A stretch of DNA of 12,729 bases from JAYZAP01 sp964645285 (GTDB taxonomy: Bacteria > Pseudomonadota > Alphaproteobacteria > JAAXGF01): assembly GCA_964645285.1 (NCBI GenBank), contig CAZYDR010000105.1:1-12729 (forward strand), read 5' to 3'. Positions 6,756-12,729 of this stretch are shown piece by piece. Numbering within the stretch: position 1 is the stretch's first letter; the number at the start of each line of letters is the position of its first letter. The position numbers were made by a program, and so were the translations under genes. The notes under the pieces are model-generated. The model was not told the DNA's origin. It saw nothing but the letters and a program-made list of their open reading frames with translations, and searched no databases.

Positions 6756-7916
6756 TTAGACGTTTGTGGGAGTGGGTTCGCGCCCCTTCCTCACCCGCTC
6801 GCTGGCGGATTTGAGCTGGCCGCAGGCGGCCATGATGTCTTCGCCTCGGGGGACGCGAACCGGGGATGAATAGCCGGCCTTATTGACGATGGCGGCGAAG
6901 GCGGCGATGGCTGCGTCCGATGAGCGGCCATAGGGTGTGCCGGGCCACGGGTTGAACGGGATCAGGTTGACCTTGGCGGGAATGCCGGCGATCAGCTTGA
7001 CCAGGGCGCGGGCCTGGGCCGGTGAATCGTTGATACCGTCGAGCATGATGTATTCGAAGGTGATGCGCCGGGTGTTGCCGCCGGCCGGGTAGTCGCGGCA
7101 GGCTTGCATGAGGTCCGCAATGGGGTATTTGCGGTTAATCGGCACCAGCTCGTCGCGCAAGGCGTCGTCGGTGGCATGGAGCGAGACCGCCAGGTTGACG
7201 CCGATCTCGTCGCCGCACAGGCCCATCATGGGCACCACCCCGGCGGTCGACAGGGTTATGCGCCGCTTGGATATGGCGATGCCTTCCGGGTCCATGGCGA
7301 TGTCGAGCGCTCGGGCCACGTTGTCGAAGTTATAGAGCGGCTCGCCCATGCCCATGACCACGATGTTCGACAGCATGCGGCCTTCCTTGGGCGACGGCCA
7401 TTCCCCCAGGGTATCGCGGGCCAGCATGATCTGGCCGACGATCTCGGCGGCGTCCAGGTTGCGCACCAGTTTCTGGGTGCCGGTGTGGCAGAAGCGGCAG
7501 GTCAGGGTGCAACCGACCTGGGAAGAAATGCATAGGGTGCCGCGGTCACTCTCAGGAATGTAAACGCATTCGACCTCATGGCCGTCGACCAGCTTGAGCA
7601 GCCACTTGGTCGTGCCGTCGGCGGATTGCTGGGTGGTGGCGACCTCGGGCCGGCCGATGACGAAATTCTCGGTCAGGACGGCGCGGAACTGCTTCGACAG
7701 ATTGGTGACCGCGTCGAAGTCGGTCACGCCCCGGTAATAGATCCAGTGCCACAGCTGTTTGGCGCGAAACGGCTTTTCGCCCAGGGCCGCCATTTCCTCG
7801 CCAAGCTGGGCGCGGGACAGGCCGACTAGATTAAGGCGTCCGTCAGCGGCCCGCTGGGGCGGCGGCGCGAAGGCCGCGGGGGTGCGGACAAGTGGGGGGG
7901 TGGCGGAATGGGTCAT
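6756..7916 (-). CDS. rlmN: Dual-specificity 23S rRNA A2503 / tRNA A37 C2-methyltransferase
   Basis: RlmN is a radical-SAM enzyme that methylates C2 of A2503 in 23S rRNA and A37 in some tRNAs. Counting from ATG 7916 (386 residues), the iron-sulfur motif CTLTCRFC has C136, C140 and C143, with the conserved TLC cysteine at C129. MGMGEPL is at 188–194, and the methyl-carrying cysteine is C365 in RGEDIMAAC. The spacing of these cysteines equals that of the E. coli enzyme (C118, C125, C129, C132, with C355 as methyl carrier). An in-frame ATG at 7928 is possible, but it falls inside a likely -10 element and has no ribosome site, while GAGGGCGG precedes 7916. The N-terminal 25 residues are proline/alanine-rich and not conserved. 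The gene converges on the small-protein gene. Confidence 0.96.
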   Translation of the reverse strand: MTHSATPPLVRTPAAFAPPPQRAADGRLNLVGLSRAQLGEEMAALGEKPFRAKQLWHWIYYRGVTDFDAVTNLSKQFRAVLTENFVIGRPEVATTQQSADGTTKWLLKLVDGHEVECVYIPESDRGTLCISSQVGCTLTCRFCHTGTQKLVRNLDAAEIVGQIMLARDTLGEWPSPKEGRMLSNIVVMGMGEPLYNFDNVARALDIAMDPEGIAISKRRITLSTAGVVPMMGLCGDEIGVNLAVSLHATDDALRDELVPINRKYPIADLMQACRDYPAGGNTRRITFEYIMLDGINDSPAQARALVKLIAGIPAKVNLIPFNPWPGTPYGRSSDAAIAAFAAIVNKAGYSSPVRVPRGEDIMAACGQLKSASERVRKGREPTPTNV

Positions 7917-7925
7917 CACCGCCCT

Positions 7926-7954
7926 CATATACGGCGCGCGGGCCGCGCCGTCAA
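7926..7954 (-). promoter_or_regulatory. Possible promoter of rlmN
   Basis: TTGACG (7954–7949) and TATATG (7931–7926) are 17 bases apart on the minus strand, in the gap after the IalB-family gene. The -10 contains the upstream ATG candidate (7928). Transcription would begin near 7919, almost at ATG 7916, implying a nearly leaderless message if this promoter is the one used. Confidence 0.4.
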
Positions 7955-7964
7955 AGCGTCCCGG

Positions 7965-8480
7965 TTAAGGCGCCTTGCAGGCCTGGTTGATGGCCCGGTG
8001 GGCGGCGGTAAAGCCGAGCAGGGAATAGGTGTCCTTGGTCGCCGTGCCGCGCCACGAGCGGCCCCGGATGATCATCTTGGAACCGGCCCGCATGGTTCGC
8101 ACCAGGGCCTTGTCGTCGGCGGAGTCCGTCGCCCAGGCGGTTTCCTCATGGGTAAACAGCGCGAACTTGTTGCCGCCGACCGCGACCTCGGCTGTCGAGC
8201 CTTCCTTGTAGCGGTAACCGGTGTGAACGCTGACCACGTTGAACGATTTCGCCCCCGGCCGGTGGGTCACCATGGCGTAGATCTCGCCGCGCTTGGTATA
8301 TTTGCCCTCGTCCTTGGTCGGCTTGCTCGCCATGTAGCAGACTTTGCTACCCCCTGAACTAGTCTGGTAGGCGGTCCAGTCCTGGTAGACGCCGATGACG
8401 TCAACCGCGGCGAACCCCGCCGTGGCGGTCAGCATTAGCAGCGCTAAAAATGCAAATGGGCCTAACAATCGGGTAATCAT
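7965..8480 (-). CDS. Invasion-associated locus B (IalB) family exported protein
   Basis: The 171-residue protein starts with a signal peptide (MITRLLGPFAFLALLML, likely cleaved after GFA near residue 24), so it is periplasmic or secreted. The mature part matches the IalB family (PF06776): WTAYQTSSGGSKVCYMASKP near 35–54, a RGEIYAMVTHRP strand, and a final NQACKAP. Two cysteines, in KVCYM and QACK, could form a disulfide. IalB was named from Bartonella, where it affects entry into red cells. Free-living alphaproteobacteria carry many homologues of unknown role, so no virulence is implied. ATG 8480 is chosen over in-frame GTG 8507 because GGAG lies 6 bases upstream and the signal peptide begins there. 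Confidence 0.87.
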   Translation of the reverse strand: MITRLLGPFAFLALLMLTATAGFAAVDVIGVYQDWTAYQTSSGGSKVCYMASKPTKDEGKYTKRGEIYAMVTHRPGAKSFNVVSVHTGYRYKEGSTAEVAVGGNKFALFTHEETAWATDSADDKALVRTMRAGSKMIIRGRSWRGTATKDTYSLLGFTAAHRAINQACKAP

Positions 8481-8514
8481 CGGACGCTCCAGCAATAACG
8501 ATGACACAATATAT

Positions 8515-8545
8515 AGTATATTTCGTTTCGCCTGCCCACTATCAA
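8515..8545 (-). promoter_or_regulatory. Possible promoter of the IalB-family gene
   Basis: TATACT (8520–8515) is a good -10. The only -35 candidate, TTGATA (8545–8540), is 19 bases away, which is long. The region lies in the 72-base gap after queF and is unusually AT-rich for the window (overlapping TATA words at 8508–8520). Confidence 0.3.
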
Positions 8546-8552
8546 CACGCCA

Positions 8553-9011
8553 TCATCCTCGGCCCCGATAAGGCGCCACGCCCTGGTCCGGCAGCCACAG
8601 GCCGGCCGGCGGTTCGCCGGTCTGGTAGAACACGTCGATGGGCATGCCGCCGCGCGGGTACCAGTAGCCGCCGATGCGCAGCCAGCGGGGCGCGATCTCA
8701 TCAACCAGGCGTTTGGCGATGGCCACGGTGGTTTCCTCGTGGAACGCGCCGTGGTTGCGGTAGGACCCCAAATATAGCTTGAGCGACTTGCTCTCGACGA
8801 TCCACGCCTCGGGGACATAGTCGATGACCAGATGGGCGAAGTCGGGCTGGCCGGTGACCGGGCAGATACACGTGAACTCGGGCGCCGTGAAGCGCACCAG
8901 GTAGTCGGTGCCGGCCTGGGGGTTGGCGACTTTCTCCAGCACCGCCGCGTCGGGCGAGGCGGGCAGGGAACTGTCGCCGCCGAGCTGGCTGAGGCTGTCG
9001 GAATCACTCAT
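8553..9011 (-). CDS. queF: NADPH-dependent preQ0 reductase (QueF, short type)
   Basis: QueF reduces the nitrile of 7-cyano-7-deazaguanine (preQ0) to the amine preQ1, a cytosolic step in queuosine synthesis for tRNA. At 152 residues it is the one-domain type. The thioimide-forming cysteine is C50 in FTCICPVTGQPDFA, with general acid D57 seven residues later, as in the Bacillus enzyme (C55, D62). The QueF motif ESKSLKLYLGSYRNHGAFHEE, at about 73–93, binds NADPH. The ATG (9011) overlaps the stop of the upstream methyltransferase gene as ATGA, so the two are translationally coupled. Other queuosine genes (queC, queD, queE, tgt) are not in the window. Confidence 0.96.
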   Translation of the reverse strand: MSDSDSLSQLGGDSSLPASPDAAVLEKVANPQAGTDYLVRFTAPEFTCICPVTGQPDFAHLVIDYVPEAWIVESKSLKLYLGSYRNHGAFHEETTVAIAKRLVDEIAPRWLRIGGYWYPRGGMPIDVFYQTGEPPAGLWLPDQGVAPYRGRG

Positions 9012-9547
9012 GGGGCTGGCACCTTGGGTTTACGGACCTTGAGATCGCCGGCGACATGAACCGGCAGGGCCTCGGGCGCGCCGCCAGGCGCTACCGGCCG
9101 CCGGGCGAAGCGGCCCAGGCTGATCAGCCGGTCGTACATGATAATGGCGCCGGCGGTGGCCACGTTGATGCAGAACTTGGTGGGGATGCGGACGACGAAC
9201 TCGCAGCGCTCGACCAGGGCCGGCGACAGGCTGCCACGCTCCGGCCCCAAAACATAAGCGGTCTGGCTGGGATGGCGAAAACTGGGCAGTTCCTCGGCCT
9301 CGTCAAGCAGTTCGACGCCGACCAGCCGACAGCCATGCGGCAGACGAAGCGACTCGGCGTCGTCGTACTGGTAGAGCGGCACCTGACCCGGCGTGTCCGA
9401 GGTGTCGGAGCGGGCGCGTTTCGGGTTGAAGGCCGCATTCACTGTGAAAACGAAACTGGCGTCGAAGCCATGAGCCGAGCGAAACAGGTTGCCCAGGTTC
9501 ATCTCCTTGCTTATACCCTCGACGCCGATGCCAAAATAGCCACGCAT
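9008..9547 (-). CDS. SpoU/TrmH family RNA 2'-O-methyltransferase
   Basis: The 179-residue product has the three motifs of the SpoU/TrmH knotted methyltransferases. Motif 1 is NLGNLFRSAHGF near residues 17–28 and motif 2 is YVLGPERGSLSP near 98–109. Motif 3 is VRIPTKFCINVATAGAIIMYDR near 119–140. Such enzymes add 2'-O-methyl groups to tRNA or rRNA; the exact target cannot be read from sequence. Motif 3 departs from the common IPM.G…SLNVS by having IPTKFCINVA, with cysteine in place of serine, which seems to mark a subgroup. ATG 9547 (MRGYFGIGVEG) is preferred over in-frame TTG 9589, which lacks family similarity. It overlaps queF by 4 bases and is divergent from the asparaginase gene with a 56-base spacer. 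Confidence 0.88.
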   Translation of the reverse strand: MRGYFGIGVEGISKEMNLGNLFRSAHGFDASFVFTVNAAFNPKRARSDTSDTPGQVPLYQYDDAESLRLPHGCRLVGVELLDEAEELPSFRHPSQTAYVLGPERGSLSPALVERCEFVVRIPTKFCINVATAGAIIMYDRLISLGRFARRPVAPGGAPEALPVHVAGDLKVRKPKVPAP

Positions 9548-9603
9548 GGGGCAAAACTGCACCGCCCGGCATCGCGAGGCAAGCCCCAAACCACGGAACC
9601 TTC

Positions 9604-10641
9604 ATGGCCGACACCGGTACGACAGCTAATTTCACGGTTTCACCGCTTGCGGTCGAAGTCACCCGGGGCGATGTGGTCGAGAGTCGCCACCGGGCCTCCT
9701 GCGCCGTTATGGACAGCTCGGGTGCCGTGGTTGAGAGCTGGGGCGATATCGATCAGGTGGTCTATCCGCGCTCGGCCATCAAGGCGATTCAGGCCCTGTC
9801 CCTGGTCGAGAGCGGCGCCGCCGAGGCTTATGGCCTGGGTGACGGCGAGATTGCCCTGGCCTGCGCCTCCCATGGTGGCGAGTTGTTCCACGTGGCCACC
9901 GTCGAGGCCTGGCTCGGGCGCATCGGCCTGACTGAGACGGATTTTGAATGCGGCGCCCATCTGCCGTCTTATGCGCCCGCCAGCGAGACTCTGTTGCGCC
10001 ATGACCACGCGGTCACCCAGGTGCATAACAACTGCTCCGGCAAGCACATGGGCTTTCTCACCACGGCGCGCCATCTTGGCGAACCAACCAAAGACTACAT
10101 TCAGCCCGACCATCCGGTTCAGCAGCGAGTCATGGCCACCATTGGCGCCCTGTCCGGCGTTGATTTGGCGCGGGTGCCGGTGGCCGTCGATGACTGCGGC
10201 ATTCCCACACTGGCCCTGCCGCTTAGTGGTCTGGCTACGGCCATGGCTCGATTTTCAGACCCGGCAAGCCAGCCGGACGGCCGTGGAGCGGCCATGAAGC
10301 GCATTCATAAAGCCATAAGCGCGCGGCCGGAAATGGTCGCCGGCACCGGCCGGCTATGCACGGCCATCGTCCGCGAGACCGGCGGCACGGTGCTGGCCAA
10401 GACCGGTGCCGAAGGCGTCTTCGCCGCCGCCTTGCCCAAGCTCGGCCTGGGGCTTGCTATCAAGGTCGACGACGGCGCCGGGCGAGCGTCCGGGATCGCC
10501 GTGACCAGTGTGTTGCGGCATCTTGGCGCCATCGATGACGCCACCGCGGTCCGCTTGGCCGACTTCATGGTGGCACCGTTGAACAACGTCGTAGGTCGCC
10601 GGATAGGCGAAATTCGACCGGCCGCCACATGGCCGCAATAA
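9604..10641 (+). CDS. Asparaginase, Rhizobium etli thermolabile type
   Basis: The 345-residue protein belongs to the PF06089 asparaginase family, which hydrolyses asparagine to aspartate and ammonia and is unrelated in fold to the E. coli AnsA/AnsB enzymes. Active-site residues reported for the R. etli enzyme are all present at a constant offset of nine: S57 and K60 in PRSAIK, S89 in CASHGGE, C144 and K147 in NNCSGKH, and C198 in DDCGIPT. The two cysteines and the lysine form the metal site in that structure. There is no signal peptide, so it is probably cytoplasmic. The ribosome site is weak. The downstream oxidoreductase gene starts 48 bases later and could be co-transcribed. Confidence 0.92.
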   Translation: MADTGTTANFTVSPLAVEVTRGDVVESRHRASCAVMDSSGAVVESWGDIDQVVYPRSAIKAIQALSLVESGAAEAYGLGDGEIALACASHGGELFHVATVEAWLGRIGLTETDFECGAHLPSYAPASETLLRHDHAVTQVHNNCSGKHMGFLTTARHLGEPTKDYIQPDHPVQQRVMATIGALSGVDLARVPVAVDDCGIPTLALPLSGLATAMARFSDPASQPDGRGAAMKRIHKAISARPEMVAGTGRLCTAIVRETGGTVLAKTGAEGVFAAALPKLGLGLAIKVDDGAGRASGIAVTSVLRHLGAIDDATAVRLADFMVAPLNNVVGRRIGEIRPAATWPQ

Positions 10642-10689
10642 CTGATACAGTCACCCGCTAATCTAAGCCCTTTAGAGAAAGACCCATCC

Positions 10690-11673
10690 ATGCGTGCAGT
10701 CTTGTGCAACGAGTTCGGCGAACCCGAGACCTTGTCCGTTGGCGACGCCCTGGAATTTGAGCCCGGCGAAGGCGAGGTCCAGATCGCTATCGCGGCGGCG
10801 GGCGTGAATTTCGCCGATATCCTCATGGTTGCCGGCAAGTACCAGGAGAAGCCCGCGTTTCCCTTCAGCCCCGGCCTTGAGGTCGCCGGCACGGTGCTGA
10901 AATGCGGCAAGGGGGTGCGCGGCTTCAAGAAGGGCGATCGGGTCATGGCGGCGACCAGCAAGGGGGGCTTTGCCGAACAGGTGGTGGCGCCCGCCAATGA
11001 CGTTTACCGCATTCCCGACGGGCTCTCGTTCGAGGATGCGGCGGGCTTTCCCGTGGTCTACGGCACCGCCTACGGCGCCCTCAACTGGCGGGCCCAGATC
11101 AAGTCCGGTAAAACTCTGCTGGTGCTGGGCGCGGCGGGCGGCGTCGGCCTGACCACGGTCGAGGTCGGCAAGGCCATGGGGGCGACGGTGATCGCCGCCG
11201 CTAACGGCGCCGAGCGCACTGCTCTGGCGGCCGAACATGGCGCCGACCACCTGATCGACTATTCCACCGAGAACCTGCGCGACCGGGTCCGTGAACTTAC
11301 CGATGGCAAGGGTGTCGATGTGATTTTCGACCCGGTCGGCGGTCAGCTCTTCGATGTCGCCTTGCGTTGCCTCGGCTGGGAGGGACGTTTAATCGTCATC
11401 GGTTTCGCCTCGGGCACTATTCCCCAGGTGCCGGCTAATATTCTACTGGTCAAGAACTGTGGCGTGCTCGGCTTCTATTGGGGCGCCTATCGCCGACGCG
11501 ATCCTCGGCGCATGAAGGCCGCCTACAAGCAGCTTTTCAAGTGGTTCGAGCAGGACAAGCTTCAGCCTCACGTGTCGCAGACATTCTCCCTCGATCAGGC
11601 CGGCGAGGCCATGCGGGTCCTGGCCGACCGCAAGGCCAAGGGAAAGATCGTGCTGACCACCGGAACTGGCTGA
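10690..11673 (+). CDS. NADPH:quinone oxidoreductase family protein (zinc-independent MDR)
   Basis: The 327-residue protein is a medium-chain dehydrogenase/reductase of the quinone oxidoreductase (QOR) type. It shows AAGVNFADIL near residues 36–45, PGLEVAGTV near 61–69, GDRV near 82–85, and a Rossmann nucleotide-binding loop LGAAGGVGLTTVEVGKAMGA near 146–165. The closing KAKGKIVLTT is typical. The cysteine/histidine zinc ligands of alcohol dehydrogenases are absent, so it is a zinc-free reductase of quinones or other enones using NADPH. The substrate is not evident. GAGAAAG upstream is a modest ribosome site. The methyltransferase gene follows after 11 bases. Confidence 0.9.
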   Translation: MRAVLCNEFGEPETLSVGDALEFEPGEGEVQIAIAAAGVNFADILMVAGKYQEKPAFPFSPGLEVAGTVLKCGKGVRGFKKGDRVMAATSKGGFAEQVVAPANDVYRIPDGLSFEDAAGFPVVYGTAYGALNWRAQIKSGKTLLVLGAAGGVGLTTVEVGKAMGATVIAAANGAERTALAAEHGADHLIDYSTENLRDRVRELTDGKGVDVIFDPVGGQLFDVALRCLGWEGRLIVIGFASGTIPQVPANILLVKNCGVLGFYWGAYRRRDPRRMKAAYKQLFKWFEQDKLQPHVSQTFSLDQAGEAMRVLADRKAKGKIVLTTGTG

Positions 11674-11684
11674 GGCTGGGACAG

Positions 11685-12729
11685 GTGGCCGGTGACGACA
11701 GGGTTCGCGCCCAGTACGAGGTCTATCCCTACCCCGAGCGCGACCCGGCGGATGAGGCGCGGCGGCTGATTACCGGCGCGCCCAGCGACCCGGACGAAAT
11801 CAGCCACTACGTCTTTGGCGGCCGGCTCGATCCCGCCAAGCCGTTCCGCGCCCTGGTCGCCGGCGGCGGCACCGGCGATGGCACCATCATGCTGGCCCAG
11901 AAGCTGGCCTGGCGGAAAAGCCCGGCCGAGGTGGTTTATCTCGACCTCTCCGAAGCGTCTCTCGCGATTACCCGGGCCCGGGCGGCGGCGCGCGGGCTGG
12001 AAAACCTGACATTCGTGCACGGCTCGCTTCTCGACCTGCCCAGCCTCGATCTCGGCGCCTTCGACTATATCGACTGCTGCGGCGTGCTCCATCATCTGCC
12101 CGACCCAGGATTGGGTCTCGCCACCCTGGCCGGCGCCCTGACGCCCGGCGGCGGCATGGGGCTCATGGTCTATGGCGAGTTGGGGCGCATCGGCGTCTAC
12201 CATATGCAGGACATGGTGCGATCCTTGGCCGGCGACACTACCGGGGCCGATCACGTCGATCTTGGACGTCGTCTGTTCGACGATCTGCCGCGGTCCAACT
12301 GGCTGCGCCGCAATCCTTATGTGACCGACCACGAGGATGGCGGTGACGCCGGCCTCTATGATCTGTTTCTCCATAGCCAGGACCGCGCCTACCGAGTGCC
12401 CGAGATTGCCGCCATGACGGCGGTGGCGGGTCTCGACATCACCGGCTTTGTCGAACCGGCGTCGTACGACCCGCTGAATTATCTCGATGACCCCGCCCTC
12501 CGGGAACGGGCGACCGAATTACCCTGGATCGAGCGCTGCGCCCTAGCCGAACTGCTCGCCGGCAACCTCAAGCGCCATGTCTTCTACGCGGTTGAAGCGG
12601 GCCGCGGCGAGGCCGCGCTGGCCCGGTCCGACGACCCCGATGCGGTGCCGTTGCTGCGCGATACCACCGGCGCCGAAATGGCCGCCCAACTCGGCACGGG
12701 CGGCGGCCGCATGGCGGCGACCCTTTCGG
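11685..12729 (+). CDS. Class I SAM-dependent methyltransferase, 3' end beyond window
   Basis: The frame runs open from GTG 11685 to the window edge (348 full codons), so the C-terminus is missing. TGAGG at 11671–11675 (the upstream stop and ribosome site combined) supports this start. Residues 10–19 contain QYEVYPYPER, a 'YPYP' lead-in seen in one group of these enzymes. The SAM-binding motif I is VAGGGTGDGT near 58–67, with an acidic end of strand 2 in VVYLDLS (D87). Strand 4 is DYIDCCGVLHHLPDPG near 127–142, followed by LTPGGGMGLMVYGE. A further 180 residues form an unassigned C-terminal part. The methyl acceptor is unknown; protein, lipid and small-molecule targets are all possible. Confidence 0.85.
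   Translation, partial: MAGDDRVRAQYEVYPYPERDPADEARRLITGAPSDPDEISHYVFGGRLDPAKPFRALVAGGGTGDGTIMLAQKLAWRKSPAEVVYLDLSEASLAITRARAAARGLENLTFVHGSLLDLPSLDLGAFDYIDCCGVLHHLPDPGLGLATLAGALTPGGGMGLMVYGELGRIGVYHMQDMVRSLAGDTTGADHVDLGRRLFDDLPRSNWLRRNPYVTDHEDGGDAGLYDLFLHSQDRAYRVPEIAAMTAVAGLDITGFVEPASYDPLNYLDDPALRERATELPWIERCALAELLAGNLKRHVFYAVEAGRGEAALARSDDPDAVPLLRDTTGAEMAAQLGTGGGRMAATLS

Noticed and set aside
10662..10676. Small hairpin TCTAAG-CCC-TTTAGA between asparaginase and oxidoreductase genes
   Set aside because: Six weak pairs with a three-base loop and no T-run; too weak to call a terminator or riboswitch.
11595..12374. 259-codon minus-strand open frame
   Set aside because: It is antisense to the methyltransferase frame, which has clear SAM motifs, and shows no recognisable domain of its own.

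Overview
The window is about 12.7 kb of GC-rich DNA, except for its first ~155 bases. It looks like chromosome from an alphaproteobacterium, probably a Rhodospirillales-type lineage. The clues are a yggT–yggU–folD gene run, an NnrU-family membrane protein, an IalB-family secreted protein, a Rhizobium etli-type asparaginase and short QueF. This placement is inference; no 16S or other phylogenetic marker is present.

Layout. (1) 1–155 is an AT-rich, gene-free block of about 31% GC by direct count. It abuts the 5' half of a minus-strand tRNA-Ala(CGC) gene (156–194) that breaks off just after its anticodon loop. This resembles the junction of an inserted element, an intron, or an assembly join. 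(2) 426–2646, plus strand: a compact run of yggT, a DUF167/yggU gene with an apparent one-base frameshift near its end, folD and an NnrU-family gene. (3) 2726–4099, plus: an orphan AAA_14/DUF4143-type ATPase with an unusual Walker B and sensor region. Its AT-rich promoter carries three copies of a TARGATCA motif. (4) 4108–4186: tandem hairpins between convergent genes. (5) 4214–5422, minus: argG with its own promoter. (6) 5500–6435, minus: a MetR-like LysR regulator, divergent from a 52-codon gene (6549–6707) encoding a DUF1127-like small protein. The spacer holds an exact match to the MetR consensus. (7) 6756–9547, minus: rlmN, an IalB-family gene, queF and a SpoU/TrmH-type RNA methyltransferase, the last two overlapping by 4 bp. 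(8) 9604–12729, plus: asparaginase, a zinc-free quinone oxidoreductase and a class I SAM methyltransferase that runs off the right edge.

How the genes relate. Most are housekeeping: one-carbon folate metabolism (folD), arginine synthesis (argG), and RNA modification (rlmN, queF, trmH-like). The parts worth a second look are the split tRNA beside foreign-looking DNA, the MetR-like regulator/small-protein pair with its operator, the yggU frameshift, and the AAA ATPase with its repeat-bearing promoter. I saw no CRISPR array, transposase, integrase, rRNA or complete tRNA.
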